64,000 bases of DNA from Marasmius tenuissimus (taxonomy: Eukaryota; Basidiomycota; Agaricomycetes; Agaricales; Marasmiaceae): assembly GCA_029532415.1 (NCBI GenBank), contig JAQOTA010000001.1, positions 682,001 to 746,000 on the forward strand, read 5' to 3'. Positions 21,887 through 35,286 of the stretch are shown one piece after another. Numbering within the stretch: position 1 is the first letter of the stretch; each line of letters begins with the position of its first letter. The notes below the pieces were generated by a model, which was not told the DNA's origin, made no database searches, and saw only the letters and a program-made list of their open reading frames with translations. Both the position numbers and the translations under genes were made by a program.

Positions 21887-24800
21887 GTTCAAATGCACAG
21901 TTGGAGAGAACTTGGTTATAGCTTTTAGTTTCTTTTTTGGTGTGTTGTGTGTAGGTTGTAAAAGAGTGACTAGAAAGAGAATGACAGCGAGGAAAAGAGA
22001 GTGGAAGGGCGATGGTGGTGGTGAGGAAGAGAGAGAGCTGTGAGAAAGGAATTGAGGGTAGGCTAAGAATGTAAGCGACGTCCTGCCTGTGGAGCACAAA
22101 AATGTTTGAGGGTCTCACGTAAATAACGCGATCCACGCCCACCCATACGGGTATACCCAACGGCCCCCTTTCTGGGCATATTTCTCAAGCAAAAATTCCA
22201 AGCCTGTACAAAACAAGGACAGAAATAGCCTCAAATCGCTTCAAAGTATGTATGCCGAATGACAATCGGAACAGAAGGCTATCAAGAGAAAATGATACGG
22301 GAAAGTCTACATCAACTTGCTACAAAAATTCTGGATTTTTCGTTCGATTCAGTACCCAGTCAGTCCTCTGCGGTCTCAGAATACAAGGAGCCGCTCGAAA
22401 CTCCTCTCGAAAAAAAGAAACTAGGTACGCCACATTTCTGGATCAGGGTAAGTTGAAGCTTTGATCAAAAAATAACAAATTCGACCGTCGGAGTCATATG
22501 GTCGTGAATGATTCATTGTCGACGAAGCCAACTTGTAAGGGCCATCTGTCGCAGAGTCACTGGAGGCAGAGTAGATGTCAAAGGATGGATCAATGGAGGT
22601 AGAAGGACACCCAAGGACACACAGACAGAGGGCGGTGAACCGGGGCAAGCCTGCAGACGAAAATCCAGGGGCATATTGATATTGAGGGTCGATATGGCTG
22701 CGCCAGCGATTGTCCGGAAGTCGATCGCTCGGACTATAAGCACGTCACCAGCTGGTAACATCTGTATGAGCGACGTCGGGAAGCTACCGCAATCGGGCCA
22801 ACCATCTTCACAAAAGCAAGATTGCAAAGTTCACTTCAACCCTTGTTGTCAGTCAAACAAGAGCCTCCTATCACTGAAAATTCGCCTTAGTATTGCAAGT
22901 TCCTGGTTCCTAGTCCTTCGAACAAGCAAAAGAGACGTTTCATCAGCCCACGCTCATCTCCGACTATCAGCGCTCAATACACCACGGACCGTTCCATCAA
23001 TCCTTCACCAGTCGGATGGAACGGCAGAAGTATAGCGTGTAGCACCGTTGTCTGAACTAAAGATAGCAAAAGAATCCCGAGGAAGATGAAGTTTTACCCA
23101 CACGCTTCCCGACAGCCAGCTGGGCTGAAACCCCCAGAGTCCCGCTCTATGGCTTTCGTTCAGTGCGAAACAGATGAAGCTCATCAGAAATCAAAAACCT
23201 ATCAGTCAGAAAAAAAATCACTCACTCACGACTCTCCAGACTCCAGTCCAAAAATGAAGCTCAAACTCCCGCCAGCCCCGCGTATGCATTGATACGAACA
23301 GTCGAATTCATCTGAGACGCCTATATTAGGGACTGTTCCTCTTCTAACCTTCCGGCAACGGCAAAAATAGAAGAGAACGACGTCCCAAAAGGTCCGGAGA
23401 GAGCCTCGACCTCGACCCCGAGCTTCGAGTCCGAACAGAGGATAAGACCCCGAAGGTCTGCGAACAGCCAAAATTGGCCGGTACCACGCTAAATTAGGTA
23501 CTGCGTTGGCACGGAACGGGACCATCAAACCCATCCGAGACGCCTATAATAGACAGTGACGGGTGTACTTTGAACGGCGAAACGTACATCAGTTAGTTGT
23601 ATGGTGTGTCGTCTCAGCCTGGTTTGAGAAACTGGCTTTCGCTGGAAGAGAAGTATCGGAACCTGTGCGGGCTCGGAAGAAGAAGTAAGAAACGGAAACA
23701 TCTTACCAAGGAAGGGAATTGTACCAGGTTCTAAACGTTCTCGGAAGCTACAGCACGTCGAAATGGAGGTTCCAAAAGTCCACTCCCGCCACCGAGGTAA
23801 AACGCGGGAGACGTGACGGTCTGAAGGGGGTCTTCCGGGATACGTGAACGATGCATTGCGCGTCACTGATTGCGCAATGAACTGTATGTAGTCCGAATGT
23901 GCCGGATGTCGTATGTAGGTATGAGAGGCATGAACGCTGTCAGAACCTGTAACTATCATCTGTGAGCGAGAGAGCAGAAACCAAAGGGTCCACCAAGACT
24001 ATACATTGTCGGATGTCCTTCTTCTGAGAAAGCAACATCGAGTGTAGATTGAGGAAGAGGGTAGTGGGACGAGGGAAGAAATCGACCCTCAATATCCCTG
24101 TCGTCGTTTGAAAATTGAATGATCCTTGTCGACCGACAACCGTTAACGGCAATCGAATATGTTCGCCCAAGACATTCTGATTCTTGGCCAAAGCTCAATG
24201 AAGTCCTTAGCCTCGGTTCCTTCGGGTATGTGGGGAGATAGTGGGAACGAGAAAAGTCCAGGTGTGCCGGGTGCGCGAGATCCAGTTGTGCTTGAGTCAG
24301 ACTCGAAGCAAACAGAAATCAGGAGCATCACACTCACGAAAAACATACGGTTGACTTGTCTTGATACCTTTCATCCTTTTACAAAGGCGCCGGCGCGAAA
24401 CACGCTCTTCTCCTAAAGCTAGAGTTCCAAGGTAAGCCGAGTTGACTCAACAGATACTTAGTTGAAGGAAAGCACACAACTCACAAAACACGCTTTATAT
24501 AACCAAACTGACGAATTTGATTCATCTTGCCTCGATACCTTCCACCCTTCATACAGACGCTCTGAAAGCTGGAATGAACCCTTCGAATTCACTATACAAC
24601 GAATCACGATGCTGTGAAATCGGTTTCGCTGCTGGCGGAGTTTTGGACCACAGGTTCGCAATCCACCTTGGCGACTGTAAGAAGCAAGCAAACTGAATTC
24701 GATGTCGAAGGTATGAGTGAAATGAACGCTGTCAGAACCTGCACCGTCGGGGTGCGGGAGAGAGCACGAGATGAAGATGCACGTACACGTTCTCACCAAA

Positions 24801-26761
24801 GCCCAGTGCGGATCCTACGACTTAGCGCTGGTAGTCATTAGTACTTACTTGAGGAAACGGTGGAGTGGGGAAGAGGGCCCGGGAAGGAAAAGGCGACGAC
24901 AAGAAATCGACCCTCAATGATTCGGCAATCCAATGTGTTCGCCTAGATATTCTTATCCTTGGCCAAGGCTTGTCCGACCCATAATCTCGGTAGGAAGGAG
25001 TGTGTTGGAATGCAAGAAAGAAAGAAAAGAACAGGACGCAGCTCGCAGACAAAAATCACGGTTGGTTGCCCATCATCCAAGTCGATCGTCTCGTTTCGAC
25101 GCCCTTTACATACTCTCCAAAAAGCTTTGAAAGCTGGAATGAACGGGTAACTTCAGCTTGTCGGCCCTTTGAATTTAACATTCAACGAATCACGATCCTG
25201 TGAAATCGGTTTCGCTATCAGTGACAGAGGCTTGGACCAGAATATACTTCGGCGACTGTACGAAGCAAGCAAAACTGAATCCGAGAGGGAAAAACAAAGA
25301 GGGAATTTCGACATATGCATCGGACATGGTGGTTCGCAAGAAGCCGGATCTGGGTTGTGGGAATCGAACGGATCCGGAGAAGAGACCCGGTCACTTGAAG
25401 GTTTAAGCGCCTGCGGTCTGAGATACGCGCCTGGTGCGGGACGGTGGCGTTGTGGTTTTTAGGCCTTGCGGAGTGAACACAATGTGATCTAGCATTGAAA
25501 GTAGTATGGAGGAATCTTGGGAGGAAGTACGAACCTTTTGGGACTCCCGAAGTCGGGATTGTTCCAGACTTATGCTCACCTTCATCAAGCCAAAAGGTGT
25601 CCCTAGTACAATCACGGTCTGTCCAGAGCCACCCAGTTTGTCTACAGCAGTCCTGAGCCTACCCGGTTGGATTTGGTGTATCAGTGGCGCTTCGCGGCCT
25701 GGGAAGATCTTTATTTTTTCCTTTTTTTTTAGCCACAAGTTTGTCCACCTCTGTCGTCCGGTCTTAGTTTGGAGAGGCTCAGCACCCCCGAAATTTGTGC
25801 TCTAGACCACCTAAAACCTCTCGGGTAGGAATATTGGAGGAATATTCTGAGGGACTCCGCCATAGCGACTACTTATCACATTTCTGTAGTACCTGGCTAT
25901 GGCGTTATATTTATCAGTGGCACGGGTGCCTGGGTGTACGTCCGGTTGTCATGAAGGCTGGGGCTTGAACGAACCGATTCCTTGAGCGGTCCGAACTATC
26001 ATCGTGACTCGTTCAAGTGTTGTGAAAGCTTGAGGCAGCCCACTGGCCACCAAGTATCCCTGTAGAGATACAACGCAGAATATGCTGACTCTGAGTCTCA
26101 GCCACTTTCGGATATTGCTGTTGAGACGGTCATCATGACAATCACCCAAGGATCTGTCATCCGGTGACGGTATCAAGACCCTGTAAATAGGCCTCAAGCG
26201 GGCTCCATATCGTTACTGTGAGGAATGAACAGATTCTGTCAAACAAAAAACCTGGGGATACATACCGCCTTAATGACGCGGGCTGTCCCATCGAGGAATG
26301 AGGTGGATCAAAAAGTACGAGAGACGAAGAAAAGATCAGCTCGAGTTCCCTCCCGTGCCCAACAGATGAACAGATGCCCAAACAGATGATCATGGTGGTA
26401 CTGAGCGCCTTGGCCGGCATCCGGATCGGCAACCCCGTTGCTGTCCTGGGCTTTTCTCACGACCGATTACAACCATCACGCCCATCCATCACTGAGCAAT
26501 TTCCCATTCCACCTTCTTTGTTCCCCCTCATCACGCATAGCTCGAGCTCTCTTTTGGTGCTCGCTATCACCCTGCAACTTGTCTGTAGAAGCCCAAGTAG
26601 CAGCGCTGGAGAACGCTTAGGTATCCCGCAAGGCACGAAGATATCAAGAAAAGACGACAATTCTACCTCTCATAGGCGACCCACATTCTTTTGAATAACT
26701 TCGACTCTCGTTTTTACCTGGAAAAAAGTCAGAAAACAATACAGCAAGCTCGACAGTCAAT
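21887..26761. other. 4.9-kb gene-poor region between two related, divergently oriented genes
   Basis: The two ends are the upstream regions of the genes at 20179-21886 and 26762-28311. In between I find only short frames without motifs. Degenerate repeats occupy about 23900-25300. A short motif GAGACGCCTATA occurs twice (near 23314 and 23538). Confidence 0.5.
23900..25300. repeat. Degenerate tandem-like repeats
   Basis: Similar segments recur in the same order. ATGAACGCTGTCAGAACCTG occurs near 23930 and 24722; GAAATCGACCCTCAAT near 24077 and 24905; AAAGCTGGAATGAAC near 24566 and 25130; CAACGAATCACGAT followed by TGTGAAATCGGTTTCGCT near 24597 and 25183. This points to two or three decayed copies of a unit of roughly 600-800 bp. 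No coding region or terminal structure was identified. Confidence 0.6.
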
Positions 26762-28311
26762 ATGTCTATGCACAATCGAGTTTATGATCATGCTGCTCGC
26801 CGGCTTCGTGCTCGACAAGCTGACGGATCCGGAGGAGTGACAAGTGCAGGACAGAGTGCAACGCAAGAGACGACGAGTTCAAGTCCAACTTCTGCAGGTG
26901 ATTACCGTGTTCTTCCCGATATCCGAATCATGCTGAGCTCGAGTTCAGCACCTGAGCAGCCGACTTCATCGACACAGCCGACCACTACTTCGGAGACCTC
27001 CACCCCGCCCAGCACCAGCACCCCACCTACGACCTCGTCGCCTCCCCCAACTACGACGACGCCCTCAACCACCTCCACCCCGTCCCCTCAGACGACGACG
27101 AGCTCTACGTCCGCCAGCCCTCAGACTGCCAGTACCACGCCCCGAACCACGCCAGCCACGACCAGCTCGTCCACGTCGACCACTTCGAGCTCGCCTTCTT
27201 CCGTCAGCTCGAGCTCAAGTTCCTCGACTACCGCTGTCAGTTGTCGTTCGCGGAGATTCCGTTGTTTTTGACTAACAAGTCCTTAATTCTAGCCTGCCGC
27301 TCAGGCCACACCATCCACAACTCTAAGTGTGAACGGAAATCTTGCTGGCACGTTCACTGCGTCCAACAATGATGCGGGGAACAATCTCCTAACTACAACC
27401 AATGCCGGAGGCGCCGCTCCAACCGCTACCGAATCCTCCGCTCCTGCCACTTCTGGAGGCATCAAAGGAGGCGCCATAGCAGGTGGCGTATTGGGTGGAA
27501 TTGTTGGTATCGCCATCATCGCTGCTTTGATTGCAATGATCATCGTGAGTTGGCTCCTCCATTATGATATTCCGGGACAGCCGTCCAACTAACTCCGAAC
27601 CTACAGCGTCGCAAACGCTCTCGAGACAGCACCGACCAGTTCGACGCAGCTCAGTTCCGTCGTTCCGCTATGATCATGGAAGACCCCCCGAGCGCATCTC
27701 ATTCCCCTACTCAATTATCTCCTCCACCTCGATTGGGCGTGTTCCCGGGTCGTGACCAAGTCGTGTCGGTGGCTAGCACAGCGACTGGTCCTGGGATGGC
27801 TGGACAAGGCGCTTATGCTTTCCAAGCACAGGCCAACGGAGGAGGAGGAGGAGTAGGCGACTACAACGACTACAACCAGTATATGCATTACCTCGACGGT
27901 CCGAACGCAGCTTACCAGGATGAACCTGCCGGCAAGAACAGTGCGGAATACTACACGGATAGCTTCTCCCAGCAGATCCAGCCGACTGGTCAACCTGGTC
28001 TCGCCAGCAGACAACCGATTCAGCAACGCCAACAATATACTTTCGGAGAGACGTTTGGCAATGTCGTTTCGGATGACGGACACTCTGATCCTGGAGACGC
28101 GTATGGATCACATATGCAGATGCAGGCACAGGGGTCGTATAACCCCGAGGCGTACAACCACTATTACAACAACGCAGGGGCAGGGGCTATTGGCCAGGCT
28201 TATTCTCCTGCACAGGATCCCAACGTAAGGCTACGTCCTGGTGCTTCTGGGTCTGGTGGGGATAAGAGAACGCCTAGCATGTTGGGTGAGGATGCTTATG
28301 GTGGAATCTAA
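26762..28311 (+). CDS. Ser/Thr-rich single-pass membrane protein, paralogue of the gene at 20179 (459 aa)
   Basis: Exons 26762-26897, 26949-27235, 27293-27544 and 27607-28311 join in frame. The first intron (26898-26948) is 51 bp and could be retained without a stop, but it would add a non-Ser/Thr segment, so I splice it. The N-terminus is basic without a clear signal peptide. The outer part is Ser/Thr/Pro-rich, one span (GGAIAGGVLGGIVGIAIIAALIAMII) follows, and the tail begins RRKRSRD and carries FDAAQFRRSAM, then Gly/Gln/Tyr-rich sequence. The intron directly after the membrane span has the same position and phase as in the paralogue. It is a likely wall or surface sensor by architecture only. 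Confidence 0.85.
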
Positions 28312-28639
28312 ACGAATGGGGCCCTCTTCTTCTCCGAAGAGCCGTGGGGGTTTATAAATTCACTTTCATCCACCCTCCCTGGCGACCCGTTGATCTACCG
28401 GTTTTTGGCTTTTATTCCTACGTACATACCATACATATCCCCAAGTTCTTTGGTTTGGCTGTTGTAAAACCTCCCCCTTCCGTACCTTTCCTGCACGACC
28501 GTGCGTTGACGCCGTCGTACTCGCATCGCCTCGCGACTGGGTGTTACTCCCTTCCCCTCCCCTCCTCCTCTCCTCCTCTCCTCCCCCCCTGTTCATTTCA
28601 CGACGCGTTGTCTGTAGATACCTGTTTCCCCCCCCGCTA

Positions 28640-28865
28640 CCCCTCTGCGAGCCTCCTTCTAGGACATCATACATGCACCCCCTGTTCTTTCTTTCTTACT
28701 ACTACCCATGCTCGGGGTGTTTTTTTATCTTATATTTATGATAAGTTACACTTTTGTAGTTGCTCCGTTGCTTGTTGCTTGTTTCTGCTTATTTTTGTGT
28801 TGTCGTAGAGTAAAGTAGGTATGGACGGATGGATGGATGGATGTTTTCGGAAAAGTGGCCTCTTT
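28640..28865 (+). repeat. 3' region of the Ser/Thr-rich gene, duplicated at 30825-31085
   Basis: From GGACATCAT through GCACCCCCTGTTC, CTCGGGGTGTTT, TATTTAT-ATAAGTTAC, GCTTGTTG and GTAGGTATGGA to the GGAT repeat and TTTCGGAAA, this segment recurs in the same order at 30825-31085. The second copy is not next to a coding region, so it is an isolated piece of the gene's 3' flank or a repeat that both sites share. Confidence 0.75.
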
Positions 28866-30104
28866 GAATAATCCATCCGTCGGAGCTTTTGCACGCAAAG
28901 CCAGAAAGGAGATCCGACGGATCTTATCTTATCATGTCATGTCTACCTAAATCGAACGACGACGATGTTGATCATCTTCGAATTTCCTTAGGCTATTATC
29001 GTCGACCTGAACTTCAGCGTTCTTCTGCGTCTTGCTCCTCTGTATTGTTTTGCGGACGTCCACACGGACTCTCGATTCCGACACAAAGCAAGGTGCATGC
29101 CCCCGTGTCTGTGTAGGATGCGTGCGTGACAGTATCTTTCACGTCTCGAATGGTGTTCACTGTTCTCTGAGCTCTCCCTGCAGTTTTTGATGTCCGTCGC
29201 TTCAATCACAAACAACGCTTCTTCTCACTGCTCAGAATGGGTCTTTTTATTTTATATTCAAACCCCAACTGTAGTCTTACACGATAGGCTGGCTCCCTCT
29301 CAAAAAAGCTCGACCGTCAAACATCAAACATCAAACAACCACGATCTTTGGTGCCCTGCGCTTGATATCTCAGCATACATACTGGAGAAGATTAACCGGC
29401 GGGTGGTGTCGCCTTTTTGATAGTCATTACCGTCTGGCCATGCTTAAACCCAAGATTCAGCGGAAGCCGAATACAGGGCGACTCGATGTTCTCTTCCCCC
29501 CCCCCCTCAAGTTCACTCTGGAAGCCGATGCTCGCAACCGAAATGATTATAAAGACAAACAAAGGGGAAGGACCATCGACCAGTTTAGGATGATGATCCT
29601 GCCATGAACGTGTACTAAAAATTCTTATGACAATGACTGTGCGTCACTGGGTGGTCCACATTTGAGGAGCACGTGATATGCACGTGTGGAACGCGATCTG
29701 ACGCGTCTCCAGCCAAATGACTCTGAGTGAACTCGGACCGAAGTATGAGCGCTCAGGTTCCACCAAAGCCGAGATTTTCGAGCAAGTAGATGTGGAAATG
29801 CTCCCGTATTTGTTGGACTTGATACCTCACGGAATGTTATTTCCGGACGTATACGGTATACATGCCACTCGGATGTTCTTACTCAAAGCACTGGAGCCCT
29901 ACTTGTACTCCCGTATTTCGCTCCCAAGTTACGAGGGTCGGATGTGATTCAGAATGGTGGGTTGCGACCTCGCCTTTACTTAGTCGTTTCTAGGAGACTG
30001 GAGTACGGACTTGGACTTGCGTTTTTTGCACTTGAAAAACTTTATAAGTTCTGAGCGACCCTCTTCTGGACGTCGGACGAGTGAGCCCTCACGAATGGCT
30101 TGGA

Positions 30105-33100
30105 CGCACAACTTTGAAGACATGTACTCTCGTATCTTTTCTTCGCTCCCGGGTCCCGAGTCCCAAGTGACGATGGGATGTTCTTTGGAAGGGTGGGACC
30201 TCAACCTCGTCCGTGCTCTATCTGATAGTCGTTCCTATGTCAATAGAAGTACGAACGAGCTCGGGCCAACCGTACTCGGTGCGTTCAAAATAAAGAACCT
30301 CTCGTTAACTGGTATCACAACGACGCCTTCCATCGAACACGGACGATGTGTGAGAGAGAGGCAATCTGTCTACTAGTACGTGCTTTGAATTTCTTACTCA
30401 AGAGTCAACTACCAGAAGCCTAACTGTGCCGCTTGCGTTTCAACTTTCAAACATACTAATACTCCCGTATCTTTTTAGTATCACAACGAGTCGCTCCTAA
30501 GTGACGATGGGACTCCCCAAGTGTCGGGTGCTCTTGGGAAGAGCAATGAGTCTCGTACCCTAATCGTTCCTATGGTCTTGGGGTTTTTGTGTTCGAATTC
30601 GAAACACCTCTCGTTAACTTGTCTTGGTATCGCAGCGACCCGGACGACTTATCTTCAATCAAGCTCGGACTCGGACGATGTGAGGTTGCAATCAAGTGGA
30701 ACATGTCTTTATCTGGCCGTCTAAGGTTACGTTGTGTCTACCTCCCTCCCCTTCTGACGTTCCTCCTCCCTCCCTTCTCGAACCACTCAACCCCCCTGTT
30801 TGTTAATCCCTGTTTTCCCCGTTACCCCTTTGAACATCCTTCACGAGTGGCGCGAGTCTCCTTCCAGGACATCATCGCGCACCCCCTGTTCATCTCACTA
30901 CTACCCGTGCTCGGGGTGTTTCTGATCTTATATTTATTATAAGTTACGTTTTCAAATAAGATAGGATGGTATAGTTGCTTGCTTGTTGCCTTTTGTTTTT
31001 ATGTTGTTGAAGTAGGTATGGAGCTTCATACTTCTGTATGTGGATGGATGGATGTCTCTTTCGGAAATGTGGTCACCTTGCTTGTCAAGGTCCTTTGAAC
31101 GTGATATAATTCACGGCCGGTTAAGTGATGTTGAGACCATTGCACCTACATATCTACTTGAGATTGCGGGCCCTGGCTCCCTTAATTTTTGAGTCACGAC
31201 TTCGCTTCACTTTCCTTCAAGATACCATGCTCCATATGCTTTGATTGGATTGATATCGATGCTACACAGTATATCCTACCGTGTGTACCAACTACTTGAC
31301 CGCATTGAACAATTGTTCATCATCTTGATGCCACTTTGTCAAAGCCTGGATTGAATACACAGCAGGGTACGCAACCGCTTCCCGAGTTGGTGAATTTGTG
31401 TCTGAAATGCTCCTGGGCTCGAACCACGCTGATGTATGGGCGTCGATCGAAACGCGGCACGAGTGGTTGCGAAGAGAGTGGTCGGTCACCAGTGTCGAGT
31501 CTGGAAAAATACTCCCGTCACATTTGCTAGTCCCTCCCAAGAATGTCATATTTACATGTGCTCGGGTGTTAGTATATGGCACAAATACTGTGTAAAAATT
31601 ATCTGCAAGATTCGGGTGATATGAGATTCGAGTCCAGCCTGCGAGATTTCCTTTTCGACGGACTTTCCATGAGTGAGATTTCCCTCGCAAGGTGAGCTTT
31701 CAGCAGAGATTTAGCTGAAGTCCCCTGGACCTTGAGGAAAAAAAACATGTCGATTTGAATGAGATATCGCAAAATCGGGGAGATATGAGTCAAACCCACT
31801 GAATTAAAGGGGACTCAGGCTCATCTCATAGCGTTGCGAGCCCAAACATGCCGCTTTATATAATGCCCGAACGTCGGCCTAATAGCTACTGAATAGCTAC
31901 TGCCGGTGAGGTACGGCCGGCATGGAGGTTGGCAACTTTCCTTCCTGCTCGTTGCTTACAGTAGCTTGCAGTCCTTCGTTGAAAGATGGCACGGTCTCAC
32001 AAAATAGTGCACTGGAAATCCTGTTGCCCGACATGAGAAGTGCACGTTGTCGTTGTCGGATGAGCATCAGTGAAATCAAAGCAGAAGCTACTTATGGGGG
32101 AGCTTCTTGACCCGCTAAATCAGTAGGTTGTTGTCAAGATCGCGGTCTCTTTAGGGTTTTCAAGGTTGCTTAAATGAGCCATAACTCTAACAAAACACTG
32201 TAGTATGTCATTTCAGTTTATGGCAATATCTGCTCCTCCTCGGGCCTTACTCATTCTTGAGTTCGTACCAAGGAGGAGGTGGAACGGGCCTGGGGGAAAG
32301 AAAATTGGACCGCAGCCACTGCTGGTAGAGACGGGTCGGAGCTCTTTGTAGGCTTTTTTTGCCACTGATTTTGTACTGGCTGCAACTCTCATTTGTCTGG
32401 CTCTGGAAAGAAGGGATGATAGATTGTGGAGCTTGCAAGCACACGCCTTTCTCATGCTAGGGCCAGAGCTATGTAAGAAGGCAGTAAACAAATTTGAAGA
32501 ATTGTGAAGCGCTACCCCGTGGCTCGGATGAAGCGTGGGAGACTGCGCCAACTCAACATTCCCTTATCTGGAGTCGGACTTTCGACGATCAACTCGACTC
32601 GGGTCGCAAAGTCGAGTTGAATCTCGCTAGAGGTCACTTGAATCGGGATGTCTTCCGGCTCGAATTTTATTGTAATCCATCCCACAAGGCAAATCTCATC
32701 CATAAAAGGTCTACTGAGGAATGAAATCTTATGGCTCAATCTCGAATCTCATATCACCCGAATCTCACAGATAATTTTTACACAGTATTTGTGCCATATT
32801 AGTACTCAAGGTGACTCGTCAATGACTGGGAACCCAACTTTGCGTTTCAACTAAGAACTTCGAAACATGTACTCCCGTATCTTTTTTTTTTGGTATCACA
32901 ACGACTCGCTTCCAAGTGACGATGGGACCATCTCAAGGGTCGGATGTTCTTTGGAAGTGGTGGTTACGAATCTCAACCTGTGTCTGAAATCGACTTTCTA
33001 ATAATCGTTCCTATGTCGATGAGAAGTTCTTTCGATGATTACAGACTCGGACCAACCGTAGTTGCGTTCGGAAAAAACCTCCCGTTGAGAGTCTTGGTAT

Positions 33101-34580
33101 CCTTCAAGTTTGGTATTCCAGCAACGTCGGACGAATCCCTTCCATTAAACGCGGAAGGCTCGGACTCGGAGGTGATCAAGTAGAAACGTGTCTTTATTTA
33201 TCTATTTCGAGCTGCCATCTAAGGCTACATTGTACAATATAGAATTCATTACACTTGGGGTTTGGACGGATGCAAATGTGCAATGTGTACCGCAGGAAAT
33301 TTCGGAAAGACTCAGCCGACCCCGTATGTCGACACGACACGCCACCGGGTCCCATGACCAACGTTCCTGAATTAGCCTAAGCTTGGGCCGGTACTGTCAT
33401 GATCGTTGACTGGGAGGGCTCAGAAGTTAGAGCCGGGATATTGTGAGATGAGCGTTCGACTGCTCTGAGTGCTGAGAAGTGGCCCCCTTCCTCGCTCAAC
33501 CCGCTGGCTATTATTTCGTCCCCAACCGTCTCCTGTACAGTTGGCGCTGGATATCTCCTCTTTCTCGGTCTTGGTGGATCCCGAGCGCTAAGGTTTAGTC
33601 AGAGGGCCCTTTCCGATCAGAGACACGTCGAACAGTCTTAGATCGCGTCCCACACTGTACACGTGCAGATCAGGTGACTTTCATGTGCTACAGAAGTGGC
33701 AAGCCTACAATTTCAAAACTCGTATGGAAAATTATCGTGTCAAGATAATTTTTGATACACTTTCATTGTTCTAGACTGGTTTTTTCCTCCTCATTTTTCT
33801 ACACATCGCTTTGGTTGCGAATACAGCCCAGAGATACTTGTGGCAGGCCGCAGTATCTTATTTTGCGTTTCACCTTCGAAACATGTACTCCCGTATTTTT
33901 TTGGCACTTGCTTCTAAGTAACGATGGGACTCCATTCACTCCTGGTCGGATGTTTTTTGGAAGGATGGTTACGGCCTTGGCCTACGTTTGAAAGCGTCCG
34001 TGTCCAGACTCGATACTACTCTTCCCAACCACAGGCTCGTGCCGCGCGGTGAGCAAACGAATGTTTCGATCGACGGCTACTCATCCGACGTGATACGGTG
34101 GTCCATACCCTGTCTTTCTGATGTTGAGACGGATCGTTACTATGTGATGGTTCAATGGGAATCTTTCGACGAGTACGGACTCGGATCAACTTGAACTTGG
34201 ATCCCGTAACTTTTCAGTACCGTGGCAGCGCCGTTGAGCAGCCCTCTCCTAGACGAGTCCTTCCATCGAACACGAACGCGAAATTAGTGTCTTCATGGCC
34301 TCGACCTCACATTTGAATTTTTGTCGCCATCTATGTAAGGTTACATTGTGCAATATAGAATCCCATTATACGTTGGGCACGGGTGCAGTGCGCAATGTGT
34401 GCGTGCAGGAAACCTCGGGAAGACTCCCCGTATATGTCGACATCGGGTCCAATGCTCAGCGCTCACTGATGTCAATGATATTCAAGGTGGCCTCCTGAAT
34501 TAACGCGATTGCTTCAATGGGTACTGGTACTGTTATGATCATTGATTGAAATTTGAGAGGACTCAGAAGTTAGAACCCCC
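30105..34580 (+). repeat. Decayed dispersed repeat, at least four units
   Basis: Units near 30105-30370, 30390-30760, 32800-33470 and 33875-34580 share CATGTACTCCCGTAT, AAGTGACGATGGGA, GTCGGATGTTCTTTGGAA, ATCGTTCCTATGTC and TTACATTGT-CAATATAGAAT. The two longest also share ends around GACTCAGAAGTTAGA or its variant. Reading frames are broken in all units. It could be a dead gene family or an unclassified transposon. Confidence 0.6.
31575..32798. mobile_element. 1.2-kb fold-back DNA element with long inverted repeats
   Basis: The left end, TATGGCACAAATACTGTGTA, is mirrored at the right end. Near-perfect inversion runs about 60 bp and weaker inversion about 140 bp. A 6-bp repeat, TTAGTA, flanks it (31569-31574 and 32799-32804). 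The sequence just right of it resembles the uninterrupted unit at about 30390-30400 (TTACTCAAGA), consistent with insertion into a repeat unit. No transposase frame is seen and the superfamily is open. Confidence 0.75.
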
Positions 34581-35286
34581 GTTTACGAATATCGGTCGCC
34601 GGTTGTTGTTCTATGAAGAGAAGTCCGTTTCATGTTTTTACTATTTTACCATATTTGATTGGACTAAGGATTGGCCGTGTATGGTAAAGCGTTTGCGCTA
34701 GTAGTGAGTGCGTATTGCCAAGACTCCGAACGCTCCAAGGGTCTCGACTCTCCCTGAACGCAGGAGTTTGTATGGTCGTAGGGTGCGAAGTTCGACCCCG
34801 TATGTACGATCTTCGCACCGGCTTCTCCGCTATGTCCGAGTTCTATGGTGTTCGTAATATTGTATGGGACCCACTCCGGAGGTTGTGAATAGTCGTGGTA
34901 ACTCCTTTTGTCCGATAGCTTGTCGAGTCCTAGTAAGGCAGTTCGATAACAAGGTCGTTCGAATATTTGAATTGTATCGATGCAACCTCCAACCTTATTT
35001 CCTGTGAACGTTCAAAGGTTGATTCAAATGAAGGGGACTGTGCTTCTCTGGAGACTTGTTGGGCAATTCACCGATGATAAGTAGAAGGGTATATGTAGAA
35101 ACATCGTTGCCTAAACCAGGAAAACAAAGTGAACTAAGTACAAGGCAAGGAATGTGTACAGTTTGATACAACTTGGAATAGTCTTGGAGGATAAGTAAGT
35201 ATGACGCGATACCCACAAGGTGTTGGTGTCGCAGGTGATTTTTTCCAGTCGCACTCTAAAAGTCCCCGAATCCTTCAAGCAACAGA

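Larger units (their letters stand above)
28312..35286. other. 7-kb repeat-rich region without supported genes
   Basis: Open frames are short and lack motifs. The content that can be named is listed separately: the duplicated 3' region (28640-28865 and 30825-31085), a decayed dispersed repeat, and the fold-back element at 31575-32798. A GGAT microsatellite occurs at about 28824-28841 and again near 31040. The stretch 34600-35286 shows nothing I recognise. Confidence 0.55.

Noticed and set aside
32213..32551. 112-residue minus-strand open frame inside the fold-back element
   Set aside because: No transposase motif and composition like non-coding sequence; too weak to call.
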